Below are positions 47,626 to 59,301 of a DNA stretch of 64,000 bases, in pieces (within the stretch, counting starts at the first letter, position 1; every line of letters starts with the position of its first letter). The translations under genes were made by a program, and so were the position numbers. A model generated the notes under the pieces. The model ran no database searches, was not told the origin of the DNA, and saw only the letters and a list, made by a program, of their open reading frames with translations. The stretch is from Sepioteuthis lessoniana (Eukaryota; Mollusca; Cephalopoda; Myopsida; Loliginidae): positions 88,119,747-88,183,746 of the forward strand of contig OY757915.1 of NCBI GenBank assembly GCA_963585895.1, given 5' to 3'.

Positions 47626-49135
47626 TAAAAATTTTAAAATGGTAGTAATATCTTAAAATGGAAACAATAAAAAAATAATTGGCTCGCATTGCATTTTAAA
47701 GTGATAAGTGCTGTCATTTTTATTTAAAATTTTTTTTTTCTTTTTTTTTTTTTTACTCTTTCACAGATAGATAAAATTTGAGTTTTTTTATTTTTCACGT
47801 CAAATTTTTCCATGTATTGTGATTAGTATTGTCAGTAAAAAAAAATCACCATGCGTCACTGCACTTCTTGAGATCAGTGGTGTGTATTCTTAAGATAGGT
47901 ATGCATCACTTAACCAATAAAAAAATTATTCCGTACAAAATTAAAAATGTCTCAAATTTAACATATATTTCATTTGTATCGTACAGCAATAACTTGTAAG
48001 CAGATATTTGCCTTTGAAAATTCGTAGTTATCACTTTCCATAATAAAATATAACATTTCCTGATAGAATATGGTGTAAATATTGATAAAGACTTCAGTTA
48101 GAGTACCCAGAGCTACACTTGATTAAGTGAAAAAAAAAAAAAAATAGGCCAATATGTCTTTCAAAATTTTTGCCTGCAGTAAATATTCAATTGAAAAAAA
48201 TTTCAAAATGTTTTAATTTGAATTTAAGATTTTTGAAAGATGAAATTGACATAAATAATTCAATAATGCAAATAAATGATTCTAATTCAGTCGTATAAAT
48301 TTGTTTTGGAATTTTGAAAATTTTGTTTTCAAAGTTACATTTGGAGATTAATAATTGTAAACACCATCACTTGAAAAAATTCAATTGACATCATGGAAAT
48401 AACATGATGCATTTAATTTAATATCTAATTTCTGTTAATTATGTTTGATTCCACTTGCAAGATCATAACAGTGTTGTTTGCTTATCCCAGCATATTTTTA
48501 GGACACGCTACTAGTTGTGACTATAATCATAACTATGAGGGGGATGCTATTGTATAATAATGATTCTTCATTTCTGTGATTTTTAAAAAATTTTTATTTT
48601 TAAAACAAGAATTATGATTTAATATGGAGAGTAATAAAACTTTTCAGCAGTATAAATGAAAACGTACTGGACAATGCTGTAAAAATAAAATGAAAATACT
48701 CTTTGAATTCTTCTGAGAATTTTCCTTATAAAATTTTGTATAGTAATGAGGTGACTGTACAGTCTCTTTGGGATTCTAAATCTGATACTAACTGGTACAT
48801 AGTAGTGTAACAGATTTAGCTGATAAGGAAGCTGCCCTGCAGTGAAAACTGACTAGTATCGTGATGCCATCCATTTACCAGCACTGATTTCTCTGCATGC
48901 CATCAAGGTGTCTGTACCATTGATACCTTTTAGGATCCATCTACCATAGACACCATCTGAATAAGAATTGTCTCTAGCATTGAAAGGCAAAGTGAACCCT
49001 TGATTGGGTACTTGCCAAAAAGAAAACTAATCTTGGTAATACTTACTGGGTGTTCTTCATTTCCAGTCTATTACTTTATCTACACAGAACCTTAGATAAA
49101 TGTTTCTTTTAAATACAATTTGTGATTGAAATGAC
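47626..49135. other. Presumed kinesin intron, unassigned
   Basis: Very AT-rich, CpG-poor; T-runs near 47730-47753. No repeat family or exon recognised. Confidence 0.35.
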
Positions 49136-49139
49136 TAAT

Positions 49140-49215
49140 TTTCAGTCTGGAGTGATAGTACCTGTTAATGTCTCATCTAGGGGTCAAATAGATCTGTTTA
49201 AAAATTATTTGTATT
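49140..49215 (+). repeat. Element C fragment
   Basis: GGAGTGATAGTACCTGTTAA, TCTCATCTAGGGGTCAAATA, GATCTGTTTAAAAATTA: middle portion only. Confidence 0.55.
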
Positions 49216-49449
49216 CGAAAGAACTGTGTGCAAAAAAAACAAAAAAAAAAAACAAACTATACAAAACATGAAATATGAATGTAATATTCTAACATCTAGC
49301 CATAAAACAAACCTAGATATGCACCTGAAAATTCTTAGTATGGTTGTTTGAGTGTGCAAAAATATCCTCTTACAAAAAGAAATAGCATTAATTCATTGTA
49401 ATTATTTAAACACAATTGAAATTAGTACTTTTAGGCACAGTTGTCTTTA

Positions 49450-49645
49450 GTATAACGATCTGAATTTTGTATGTATATTACCCCAGCACAGCAAAAATGG
49501 CACATTGTAACATGATTTTTATTAGGGCATTTTACTGCTATTGTGCTAATTTGGAGAATAAACCAATTTTCAGTTCAGCTTGTAACTTAAGAATATAGTC
49601 ATAATTTTTAATGTTTACCATTGTGGAGAATGGAGGCAATAAACA
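49450..49645 (-). repeat. Repeat G fragment
   Basis: CAGCAAAAATGGCACATTGT, TTTTTATTAGGGCATTTTA, GGAGAATAAACCAATTTTCA: matches the 44395 copy. Confidence 0.5.
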
Positions 49646-49654
49646 AAACTCTCT

Positions 49655-49765
49655 AAACTAAGACACTTTGCATTCACTTTGCAATCAAACTCTTCAGAAA
49701 GGCATGAATCTATTTCTTCTTTAGCAATGGCAGATGTAGCTCTTTATCCTTATAAAAGCATATTG
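49655..49765 (+). repeat. SINE-B core fragment
   Basis: TTTGCATTCACTTTGCAATC, CAGAAAGGCATGAATCTATT, CTTCTTTAGCAATGG: degraded SINE-B core. Confidence 0.35.
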
Positions 49766-50311
49766 ATAATTGGTCAGGTGAGAGATCATTGCTTGTTGCT
49801 GTTACTGTATAACAATTATTTTGAATTAGAGATGGGCACTGTCAAATAACCTTCATTGGTCTATTAACCATGTTGATAACCTGATGTTAAGAATGAAGTT
49901 GATAAACAAAGTTCAAGCTCTAAACTAGGACATTAGATAATTTAAAAAATATAAATGTTGAGTACTTCTCCTTATTAGCAATTAATCATAGTATAAATTC
50001 TATAGAAAGTGACTTGACATCAAGCTTAGGAGATACCAATGTCAGTATTTAATTAAAAGAAAATTTAATTATTGCATTCATTAGGTGCCATACGTAAACT
50101 ATATCAGAAATTATTTTTGTATTGTGTTCTGTTGAAGTTAAATCAGAGCTTTTCACAATGTTGTGACATTTTAGTGTAATGGTCAGTGAATATTAGTCAA
50201 TCACTTGGTGAAATGCTTTCCCGTTCTCCTGGGCAATGACATCTCTGAATTGCCATATTGGACTAAATTCAGGAAAACACCTTGCAAAGGATTAAGACTC
50301 TTCTCAAAAAG

Positions 50312-50990
50312 AGGTATTCTGGGTATGACGCTAAACTGCATTTGATGGTGAGGCTCTAGTTCTGGAGAGTGTGGAGTATTCCTTAGTGTAATGGTTATTG
50401 TCATTGGAAATAGAATTGGTGACCCGAGTTGAAATCCCGAATGTGCCTTTTTATATTCCTCCTTGCTTAATACCTTTGTTCACTCCTACCAACGCTGGGC
50501 AAATAGTTGAGTAGACTGGGTTTTTTAAAGCCTTGGTTGGCAACCAGTCTAGAGTAAGGAAAACTGAATTCAAACCAGTTTTACTCGACTTAGAAATTGA
50601 CCTTGTGTCACATCCTGTCTGTGGTAGAGGTGTTGGGTTAATAGGTACTCCTTTATTGCCATTACTCTCAGATCCACTCTGACAGCATAGTCCCAGCTAT
50701 GGATCAAATAAATCTATTTAAAAATTATTCATGTTTGATAGGAATACTTGATGCTATATTATTATAAATCATTTTTAAGAATAGTTACTTGAAGCTATAA
50801 TTGTTTACTAAGGATTATTATTATTAGTTACTTGAAATCATGTAACTGTACAAACAAATGAGCATTATTAAATTGAAACAATTACTTGAAACATAATTAT
50901 TAGTGTTAGATAGAAATACTTGAATGCAGTTCTCTAACCTCTAGGCATAAATAACCCTAGATGGGTTGACATGCTGTTAAAATCAATCAT
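50312..50990 (+). repeat. Element C copy 12, split by SINE-B
   Basis: Left 50312-50382 (GGGTATGACGCTAAACTGCA, GGCTCTAGTTCTGGAG) and right 50645-50990 (TACTCCTTTATTGCCATTAC, minisatellite, tail CTAGGCATAAATAACCCTAG, GGGTTGACATGCTGTTAAAA). Confidence 0.75.
50384..50644 (+). repeat. SINE-B copy 5, nested in element C
   Basis: TTAGTGTAATGGTTATTGTC, GAGTTGAAATCCCGAATG, GGTTGGCAACCAGTCTAGAG, GTGTTGGGTTAATAG. Flanked by GTATTCC (50376-50382) and GTACTCC (50645-50651), an imperfect 7-bp target duplication. Confidence 0.8.
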
Positions 50991-51087
50991 AAATTTGAAA
51001 AGTATTCCCAATCAATACGTTTGTGTATCAATGATAATATCTAAATTATTAGATTTTTATTAAATCTTTTTTATATAGATATACGAT

Positions 51088-51152
51088 GCAGTACTTAAAT
51101 CAAGCAAAATATGTAATTAAAAAAATGAAATTTTGCTTGGTTTAAGTACTGC
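51088..51152. ncRNA. Candidate hairpin RNA (fold-back, 23-bp arms)
   Basis: Arm 1 51088-51110 (GCAGTACTTAAATCAAGC...) and arm 2 51130-51152 (...GCTTGGTTTAAGTACTGC) pair at all 23 positions, one of them a G-U pair, around a 19-nt A-rich loop. Size and shape resemble a microRNA precursor, and it lies in the sense direction of the presumed kinesin intron. It could equally be a MITE remnant or a snap-back duplication. No expression evidence. Confidence 0.3.
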
Positions 51153-51604
51153 AAAAAGCTTTAAAAAAGTATGTCGCCAGAAGGTTTGGAAAGCTCTGAA
51201 TTAAACTTAGCAGTTAAGTAATCGGGTTGCATCTCTTTTTGGCAAGTGACCAATCAAATTACATTCCTCTTGTTTTAAACCAACCAACCAATCAAATTAA
51301 ATTCCTCTTGTTTTGTGACCTTAAGCCAAAAGTATTATATTAAAATAGCAGCATTTTTTTCCCCATCTGATAATCTGGCTAGCTTTTGAATAATGGTATT
51401 TTCAGTGTAATCTTTTATGCCCTTGTAAATCACCATGCTATCTTTGGAATAAAGTAGTTGACTATAAAAGATTAAGTGTACATCTCTAATTGTATTTATA
51501 GCTGAACATCGATAACAAATCAATAAAATTTATAAATTATTGTAAATAATTGTAATTTGAATGATCAAAATTGTGGTGAGTTGATTTTTTTGTTGTTGTT
51601 TCAA

Positions 51605-51890
51605 CTAGATATGTGAATCCACTGGAGCTTTGTTATAATGGTGATCCATGATCATATTAGTGCTTTTATTTAGGAAGGAGTGAAAAATTCCAATTAGCAT
51701 TTCATAGTTATCTCTGATTTAAAAAAAAGATGTTTAGCAAAAACACATATCTCATAAAATTATCAAGTTGCACATTGATCTGGAAATAGCTTTATTCTCT
51801 AAGCTAGAACATTTTAACTGCCTTGCTTTGATGAAAATTTTGTTATGGTATGTAGTTTTTATTGGACTTATGGTTTTTTGTAATATATAT
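51605..51890 (+). repeat. Repeat G copy (+)
   Basis: GATCCATGATCATATTAGTG, TTTAGGAAGGAGTGAAAAAT, TTAGCATTTCATAGTTATCT, then GGAAATAGCTTTATTCTCTA and CTAGAACATTTTAAC. Confidence 0.65.
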
Positions 51891-51964
51891 AAGAATCTTT
51901 GTAAAATGTTTTTATTTTTATAGATTTTGTTATGCAAGTCTTGGGTATGGCATTTTGGATTTGG

Positions 51965-52538
51965 GAAAGATGGAGTACCTTTTAATTACCATTACTCTCA
52001 GGTTTATTGACTTGAAGTGGTAGTACTTGTTTGGGCCTCATCTATGGATCAATTAGAACTGTTCAATCTTTTACTAGGATTATTATTAATATCAAATAGA
52101 ATTATTAGTGTTAATATGAATACTTGAAGCCATTTAACTGTGTGTAAACAAATGGTTAGATTCAAATTAGATAGAAATATTTGATAGATAGAATTACCAA
52201 TATTAAATAAAAATAACTGAATCCATTTAACTGTGTAAACAAATGAGGTCTCATTTAAAAATAGTTACCTACAAACTATTCACTTAAAATTTTTTTTATA
52301 TATAAAACAATTTTTAAGTGAATAGTTTGTTGGTAACTTTATTTTTAAATGAGATAGAGCTTATTTTTTATATATATAATTCATGGAATTTAGACTGTGA
52401 CCCCTGGGTTTCATGGAGTTTTTTGGCAAAGCAACAATCATCAGGCAGTTAAGAAATATATATATATATATATAAACGGGATTTAGTATTGAATAACCCA
52501 CAAGGGTTGATATGCCATAAAACACAATCAACCAAACA
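51965..52538 (+). repeat. Element C copy 13 with internal fold-back
   Basis: TTAATTACCATTACTCTCAG, CCTCATCTATGGATCAATTA, minisatellite units, then an inverted repeat (52249-52289 against 52312-52354), (TA)n near 52458, and tail GGATTTAGTATTGAATAACC, GGGTTGATATGCCATAAAAC. Confidence 0.75.
52249..52354. repeat. Fold-back, about 42-bp arms
   Basis: TCTCATTTAAAAATAGTTAC...CACTTAAAA (52249-52289) is the inverse of TTTTTAAGTGAATAGTTTGT...TTTAAATGAGA (52312-52354), apart from two or three small differences; loop about 22 nt. It lies where other C copies simply have the next minisatellite unit. Confidence 0.6.
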
Positions 52539-52692
52539 AGTTGTTTTAATCATTGTGTGTAGTTGGTGGGGAATGATAATTTCTTTTTTTTATGTCTCAT
52601 TGTTCTTATCTTGGCATTCCTAATGGTTTTTTCTTTAAGCAAATTCGTTTCTTTATCTCAAATATCACTATTAAAAAATGTTTCAAGTTATA

Positions 52693-52965
52693 AGTTGGCG
52701 ACCTACGTCGAGGGTGACCCAAAGGCTCCCTTTTAAATAGCTACACCACTGAGGTGTAAGAGAGGGCGCTACTTCTTTCCCTGGATTACTCCACTTTACC
52801 TTTTGATCCTTACCTTTATAGTGCTGTGAGTGCTAAGCAAGAAGGCATCAGTTCCTTTTTTTTTTTTTTTTTTTTTTTTTTTTGAGTCTTTGGTATGACT
52901 CAATTGGTGATTGAACCCTGGTCTCCTGGACCATTGGCAAACACTCTACTCATAAGGCCAATGAC
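52693..52965 (-). repeat. SINE-A copy 9 with an expanded internal A-run
   Basis: Full-length - strand copy. The central A-run is about 27 bases (T-run 52857-52883). B-box complement TGATTGAACCC; the head extends to CATAAGGCCAATG. Confidence 0.8.
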
Positions 52966-55393
52966 TTGGTGTGATAAAAGATATGAAATCTTTGTCCTCT
53001 ATTGTTTTTTTTTCTATGTTTTGATCATTGAATTCTCCGATCATCTTCAGGTGACAATGTTTATGCCCATTCAAATGTCTGTCAAATTTTAGTGAAATTT
53101 GCTGAGTTGGGAGTGGCATTAAATTTGGTACAACTTTTTTGAATTCACTAGTAATTAATTTATTAATTGCTGATAAGTTGAACCTTGATCAATTTTAAAA
53201 AAATCTCTTTCAAAGAAAAAAGGAATGAGAGTTAAAATATGAACTTTTGTTCTTTATAATCTAACAGAAGACAGTGATATCATATAACATCTACTTTGTA
53301 ATTAACTAGCTGAAGTACCTGTTTATGTTGGGTATGTAGTTGAGATTTGAATTGCTGCTGGTTACATACGGAAAGAACTGTATAAAAACTTGCTGTAAGT
53401 CATTCAAGTGAAACAAAAAAAATGTTACAAATAGTATTGGCATCCAAGTAGCCCTGCTAGTCCCAAATCTTTTGTACTAGAAACCATCTTTGAGATATGG
53501 TGATTCATGATTGGTTGAGGACTTGAGATATGCAGTAGATGGCAAAAGTGTGAAAAGTACATGGTCAGTTTAAACATATATATAGAATGTTGAGTTAGAA
53601 GCATTCTAACTACAGACTTTCTATCTTCAGACAGAAGAAATGAGATGGAAAATTTTTCATATATTTATAAAAGGTCTCTTATATATAAGTGGTGTTTTAT
53701 TCTAAAGTTTATTCAAAAGAAACTTTGCCTTATGAGCGAAGTATCCATCTTGAAATTTAGTATTCTTAAAACTGATTTTTAAATTCCTTTTTAGAGATTT
53801 AGGAATTGCTAAGTTAACCCTTTGAATTCAGATTTTTAACCATATTTTGTAGCAGAGCTCACAAAATTCTTAAAAGAAAAAAAAATAACTAGCTCAGAAC
53901 AAATTCAGACTGCAGGTTGCAGATGTTTGTTTAAATCTATCCCAGCATTCTATTAAAAAGGCTCAGTATTTTTACTACACTAAACCTTTTATTAGTATCT
54001 GATATAATCTCTGATTCCCAATTTATAAGGCAAAAAATTGTATAGTAAAGAATGTGGTCAGACTAAAATATTAGGTGTTTAAAAGGTTTGTATTTAAAAA
54101 TCTTAATTTTTTAAGATTATTTAATAGTTCAGTTTTGCTTGAAGTATGAAATAGAAAATTTAAATTGATGGTTTTGTAGGTTCATAGATTTAAAAAAAAA
54201 AATTTCAAATTATAAAACTGTATTATTGTTTCTAGTAAAAAAAAAAAAAAAAAAAATTTCTTTTCTGAATATTGTAATGTTGTTTTATAAACCACTCCAG
54301 GCATTTTTTAAAGTCTTTTTGTACATTGTATCTCTTTTTATAAAATTGGAATTAATAATCATTACCTAAATGTTAAATCATTGTGATCACTTTGTTTATG
54401 ACTGGAGAATACACTGGTCAAGTCTTGTAATAAATTAAAAACAAGACAAAGGTATTAATCAGAAAAGGTTTGATTAGGTATATATTGTTGTTGCATGTAT
54501 GTCTTTGAATTTTTGTTACTTTTATGAGCATGATTTGCAAATGGCTGAGCTAATATTATTTGTAACTAGTATTTTTCCCCCTTTCTTTGCACTCAAGTTA
54601 TTTGCATATACAATACCAATACCTGAACAATATTATTGCAAAAAGACTTCAGAATACGGGGATTATTCTAAATTTGAGAATGTAGTGGTTACTGATTTAA
54701 AGCATTAGTGTGTAAATTTTGGAAGGAAATCTGATGAAATGATAAAGGAAAAAAAAATGGCTCGGAAAATCAGATTGACATGTTTACATTAATGGTCTAG
54801 CATCAGCAGAATGTAAATGATTTTATTATTAAAAATGTATATATTTACTGAACACTGGATATTTGTATATATAATTATTTTGTTTTTTCTACTTTTGCTA
54901 TATGTAAAGTGATAGCCAATCTTATTTTTACAGTTGTTATATTTTTAAAAATGTGAAAGTAAAATCATTCTGTTATAGAATTGTTGAGAAAGAACTTGAT
55001 ATCTTGTATGAAAGCAGATTTGCTTACTCAATATAACACTGTTCTCCCCTAGAATGTTGATTAGTAAACTTTGATATTTGCCAAATTTATATATATAATT
55101 GAAAATTTTTCTATGTATTTCTACACCTTTGCTAACACCAAAACAACCTACATCTTGTTAAATCATTAATATGCATGATCAATGTGCAATGTGAATTATA
55201 TGTACTAACAAATGTCATTTATCACAGTTGTGAAATATCTAATTTGCATAATAATTTTAAAAAAGTTTTGATAAATAACTTCTGTGTTCACTTGTGATTT
55301 GTTTTCCATGCCCACACATTTTGTGTATAACTTTTGTAAGAGAGCCATGAAAAAATACTTCTAAAACAAAATGAAGATTCTAACTTCTGAAAA

Positions 55394-55434
<41 letters not shown>

Positions 55435-55490
55435 GTTTTGTGACAGCTATAATGAAAACTAAAACATCTGCACAATACATCTGGAATATG
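52966..55490. other. Presumed kinesin intron, unassigned
   Basis: CpG almost absent (one in 53101-53640). A- or T-runs at 54240-54257 and 55400-55429. A strong acceptor-like tract (TTTTTCCCCCTTTCTTTGCACTCAAG, about 54573-54598) is followed by 36 open codons, but with no kinesin similarity and no donor. Nothing else recognised. Confidence 0.35.
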
Positions 55491-55494
55491 CCTT

Positions 55495-55680
55495 CACTGA
55501 CTGGTCCATTCTGACTTGCAGTGGTAGTACCTGTAAAGGTACCCTTCTCCCAAAAAAAAGAAAAAAAAAAGCACCTTACGAAACAATTACACAAAAATGT
55601 AAATATGAATGTGATTCCTTAGCCTAAAATAATCCTTGAGGTGATAATATGGTCTTAAAATCAAATAGTAAACACCTAAC
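55495..55680 (+). repeat. Element C fragment
   Basis: GGTCCATTCTGACTTGCAGT, GGTAGTACCTGTAAAGGT, A-rich filler, then a tail variant CCTTGAGGTGATAATATGGT. Confidence 0.55.
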
Positions 55681-55769
55681 ATACAGATATATGGTAACTA
55701 TTTTCATATAGCTTTACTTGAGTTTTATTTGGGGTGGTAATTGTGTACCTAAGTTTAAAACTAAAACCA

Positions 55770-55810
<41 letters not shown>

Positions 55811-56164
55811 AAAAAATTTTTTTTATTGCAAATTTAAACCCTAATCTAAAATAAAAAATTTTCATCGGAACATGGTTACTATGGCTTGTATATAATAAGG
55901 GATTATTTGACTCCAGGTTATTTCATAATTGGGTGCTAGGCATAAATTTTGACTCGTGTGTAGCCATCACAAAAAAACAGCTTGAATATAATAAAGATAG
56001 ATCTCAAAATATTACTTGACTGAGACTGTTAAGCATAGCAAGATTGCTTATACATTCTATGACAACTTAGATAATGCTTGATTTTGTTTCTTTAAATTCA
56101 TTATTACACACACACACATACATATATATATACATATATAAAAATAAGATATAGCACTGCTCAT

Positions 56165-56262
56165 TTCGCTGGAGCTGTAGAATACACAGACTGCATCTCT
56201 GCACAGGCGTAAGACCAGCCCCCCCCCACTACAAACAAGTGTCTTGGATATGACACTATATG
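56165..56262 (+). repeat. Element C head only
   Basis: GCTGGAGCTGTAGAATACAC, CTGCACAGGCGTAAGACCAG, GTCTTGGATATGACACTATA: the first about 95 bp of element C, cut off at its 3' side. Confidence 0.65.
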
Positions 56263-57055
56263 ACAATTTTTTGGTATTTCAACTTGGAATATCTTCAGAT
56301 CTTACAATTATCTCCCTTGTCCATCACTGTCTTGAAATTGATAAAATAAAAAGTTGTCAGATAATTGAAATCATTTAAGATTTTGAAGTATTGTCATTTT
56401 GTAGAAAATCTGCCCTTAAATGTAATTCTAAAAAATGCATTAAACCTAAAATACTTCTTTAATTCAGAAAGTTTGTAGAAATATTTTTAAAAATTTGTTA
56501 CTCCCTTTCTTCATTCAATTTATTGAATTTTCTAAAATGATATGCATAGGAAAACATTTATTTCTCGTTTGCCCATTGTTCATTTAGCAATGAATGGAAA
56601 ATCTTTTTTGATTTATTCCTAAGTAAAAAATAAAATAAGTAAATTTAGTTGAAATATATCATAGAACACATTTCTCACATGCATAAACATAATGAGAATT
56701 TTAGTAATATACAGATGTTTTTATTGTCAGAATTTTGTTAGACAAGTCATTTTAATCATTGTATGTGGCTGAGAATAATTTTTGTATGTTTTTATATATA
56801 TATATATATAATGTTATCTACAGTTGGACTGTTTTGTTGTATCACGACTCATCAGTGTAGCTAGATGCTTCAAGCTGGGGTCAAAACCAAGTTGATTTTA
56901 TGCTTGTTGGATATCTTACCACACTGCCAACAGCAACCTCAGCGTAAGTGAAAGGATTTAATGCATATGTTTCACTTTTTTGTTTACATATATGCTAAAT
57001 GGCTACCAAGTGCTCAATTCATTAGAAGAACTTTGCCTTATGTGAGTGGCAACAA

Positions 57056-57089
<34 letters not shown>

Positions 57090-57090
57090 G
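56263..57090. other. Presumed kinesin intron, unassigned
   Basis: AT-rich; (TA)n at about 56797-56811 and (CA)n at 57063-57089. Confidence 0.35.
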
Positions 57091-57360
57091 AGGTAACCTA
57101 TGATCGGTTTCTGTTGTAACAGTTGTCTGTATTACATAATGATGCTTATGTTTAGGAAGGAGTGAAGGATTTAAAATGTTTCAAAATCATCTTTGTTATA
57201 TTGAGAATTTTGTTGACTAACAAATGTTCGATGGAAACAAAGACTCATAAAATTAACATTCAGTTAGAATTCAAACTGGAAAATATTTTAAGTTAGAACA
57301 TTTTCAGTGTATTACTTAAAAAGAAATATTTCTTTGTGTTATGGTTATATGTGAGTTTTA

Positions 57361-57375
<15 letters not shown>
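57090..57375 (+). repeat. Repeat G copy (+)
   Basis: GATCGGTTTCTGTTGTAACA, GCTTATGTTTAGGAAGGAGT, GAAGGATTTAAAATGTTTCA, then GACTCATAAAATTAAC and AGTTAGAACATTTTCAGTG. Ends in (TG)n(TA)n at 57361-57411. Confidence 0.65.
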
Positions 57376-57414
<39 letters not shown>

Positions 57415-57734
57415 CTTCCTTCCCTTATCTGTAGTTTTGGTTACCTTTTGGTCAACCTAAAAAATGAATATGTTTTACTTAATGATTCCAAAGTGCACTA
57501 ATAATGATGCTAAATATGTCAAAGGTAAGCTATAAAGTACTTTAAGTAAAAAGGTAAAACTTTTCAACTTAAGGAAAAAGTCAGTTGTCAGAATGAATTT
57601 TGTATCAGCCATACAATATTTATTATTAGTTGGATTTTTATTTATCTCTTATTGTGCCTAATTTATCAATTAGATGTTGCCTGTGTGTGTGTATATAATA
57701 TAATAATATATATACACACATACACACACACACA

Positions 57735-57950
57735 CATTTACCCAATCCATTAAGCTGAATATAACTGCTTTGAAGTCAGTTTTCCTTCTACAAGATTGGT
57801 TGCTATACTAAAGCTAAAGTGCCCATTCTTCTCTACTATTTTTCTAAAGTTGGAATGAGAAGATAGATTTATGACTTTTCCAAAGCCATCATTGAAAGTG
57901 AAATGCAAGCAGTCTCTGGAAGGATTTAAAATTGGGTCAGTTCATTTTCT
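57735..57950 (-). repeat. SINE-B copy (-)
   Basis: The complement reads CATTTCACTTTCAATGATGG, TTGGAAAAGTCATAAATC, GCAACCAATCTTGTAGAAGG, AAAACTGACTTCAAAGCAG, ATGGATTGGGTA. Confidence 0.7.
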
Positions 57951-58599
57951 AAGAAATATATTATATATATAGTTGCTTTTTATAGAGTATTCGATCATTC
58001 AAATGTCTATTAGTTTGTAGCAGGATTGTCCAGATATGCTCTTGAAAATACAGATATGTCATTTAGTAATTCTCTTTTGAATGTCAAATCCTCCAACAGG
58101 AAAGCCACATCAACTAGTATTTTTTTTTTGTCTTTAACAAACATGAAAGCAGCTATTCTTTTTTTTAAAAAAGTTTTTGTCCCCTTTGTATGACAATCTT
58201 GTTATAATCGTAGCCCTTTCCTCTTCTGTAAAAGATAGCATTTAATTGTACAAAGAACTGTTCTACTTAAAAATTACAGTGCACTCTAATCTCACCATCT
58301 AGTAATAAAGATTCATCAATTTATTGCCAGTTCACTGAGTATTTAAATAAACCAACTACAACAAAAGTCAAACAAAAATGTAATATCTAACACATTGTTA
58401 GTCTATATTAGTGTTTCCCTAACCTTTTTATGAGAATGCTCACCCAAAACACTTGGATACCGTCTACTGCCCCTAAAATTATATCCTCATGTATATCACC
58501 CCCACAAATAACTCTTACCCCTCTGGTGTATCTGTATGGGAGGTGATGTAGACCCCTTTGGAAAACAGTGTTGCAGTGTCATTGGTTGATGTATCTGCT

Positions 58600-58790
58600 T
58601 CAATTTTTCTTGTTTAAAAGTATAGCTGGTTTTAATTTTTTCTCTTTCCACTTGACTAGTTGTTATAGTAAGGCTAAGAAGAACAGTTTATCCTACTATT
58701 TCCTCATAGCTAGGGCATGGCAAAGAAATGGTATTTGTGTAAAGGAATATGCAAAAAGCCTTGTCCAGAATTGGAACTCTGGTTGCTGAG
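58600..58790 (-). repeat. SINE-B copy (-), decayed
   Basis: The complement shows AGAGTTCCAATTCTGG, CAAATACC, CTAGCTATGAGGAAATAGTA and ACTAGTCAAGTGGAAAGAG. This explains the 73-codon frame here. Confidence 0.5.
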
Positions 58791-58794
58791 TATT

Positions 58795-59245
58795 TCTCAT
58801 GACATAATGAACTCTTTCACTAATTGAGAAGAGTTCTTATTTATATATACAGAAAACCCTGAAAAAAAAATGAACCCTTTTTATTATCACAAATTTTAAT
58901 GAAAATTCAGTGACTTAGACAAACAAAGGAAGTAATTATTTTCCTTTATTATTGTTGTCAAAGTCCCCTTAGTTGTAGCAAAAAGTAATTTTTCTAATAT
59001 AAGAAAATTCTTAAAAATACCCAAAAATAAATTTAAGACTTTTTTTTCTTCTTTGATTTGATATCTTAATTTGTGGTTAGTCCTTTGCTAATGACTAGTA
59101 AGCTGTTGTCTGAGTTTAAAAAAGGTCAAATTGATAATAATAATAAAGGAAAATAATCACTTCCTATGTGGGTCTAAGCCATTGAAGTTTCATTAAAATT
59201 TGTGGCAATAATAATAAATGGTTCAGTTTTTGTCCAATACTTTCT

Positions 59246-59301
<56 letters not shown>

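Noticed and set aside
54599..54708. Terminal-exon candidate after a strong pyrimidine tract
   Set aside because: The 36-residue frame has no family resemblance to a kinesin C-terminus, and the motor exons that must precede it are absent.
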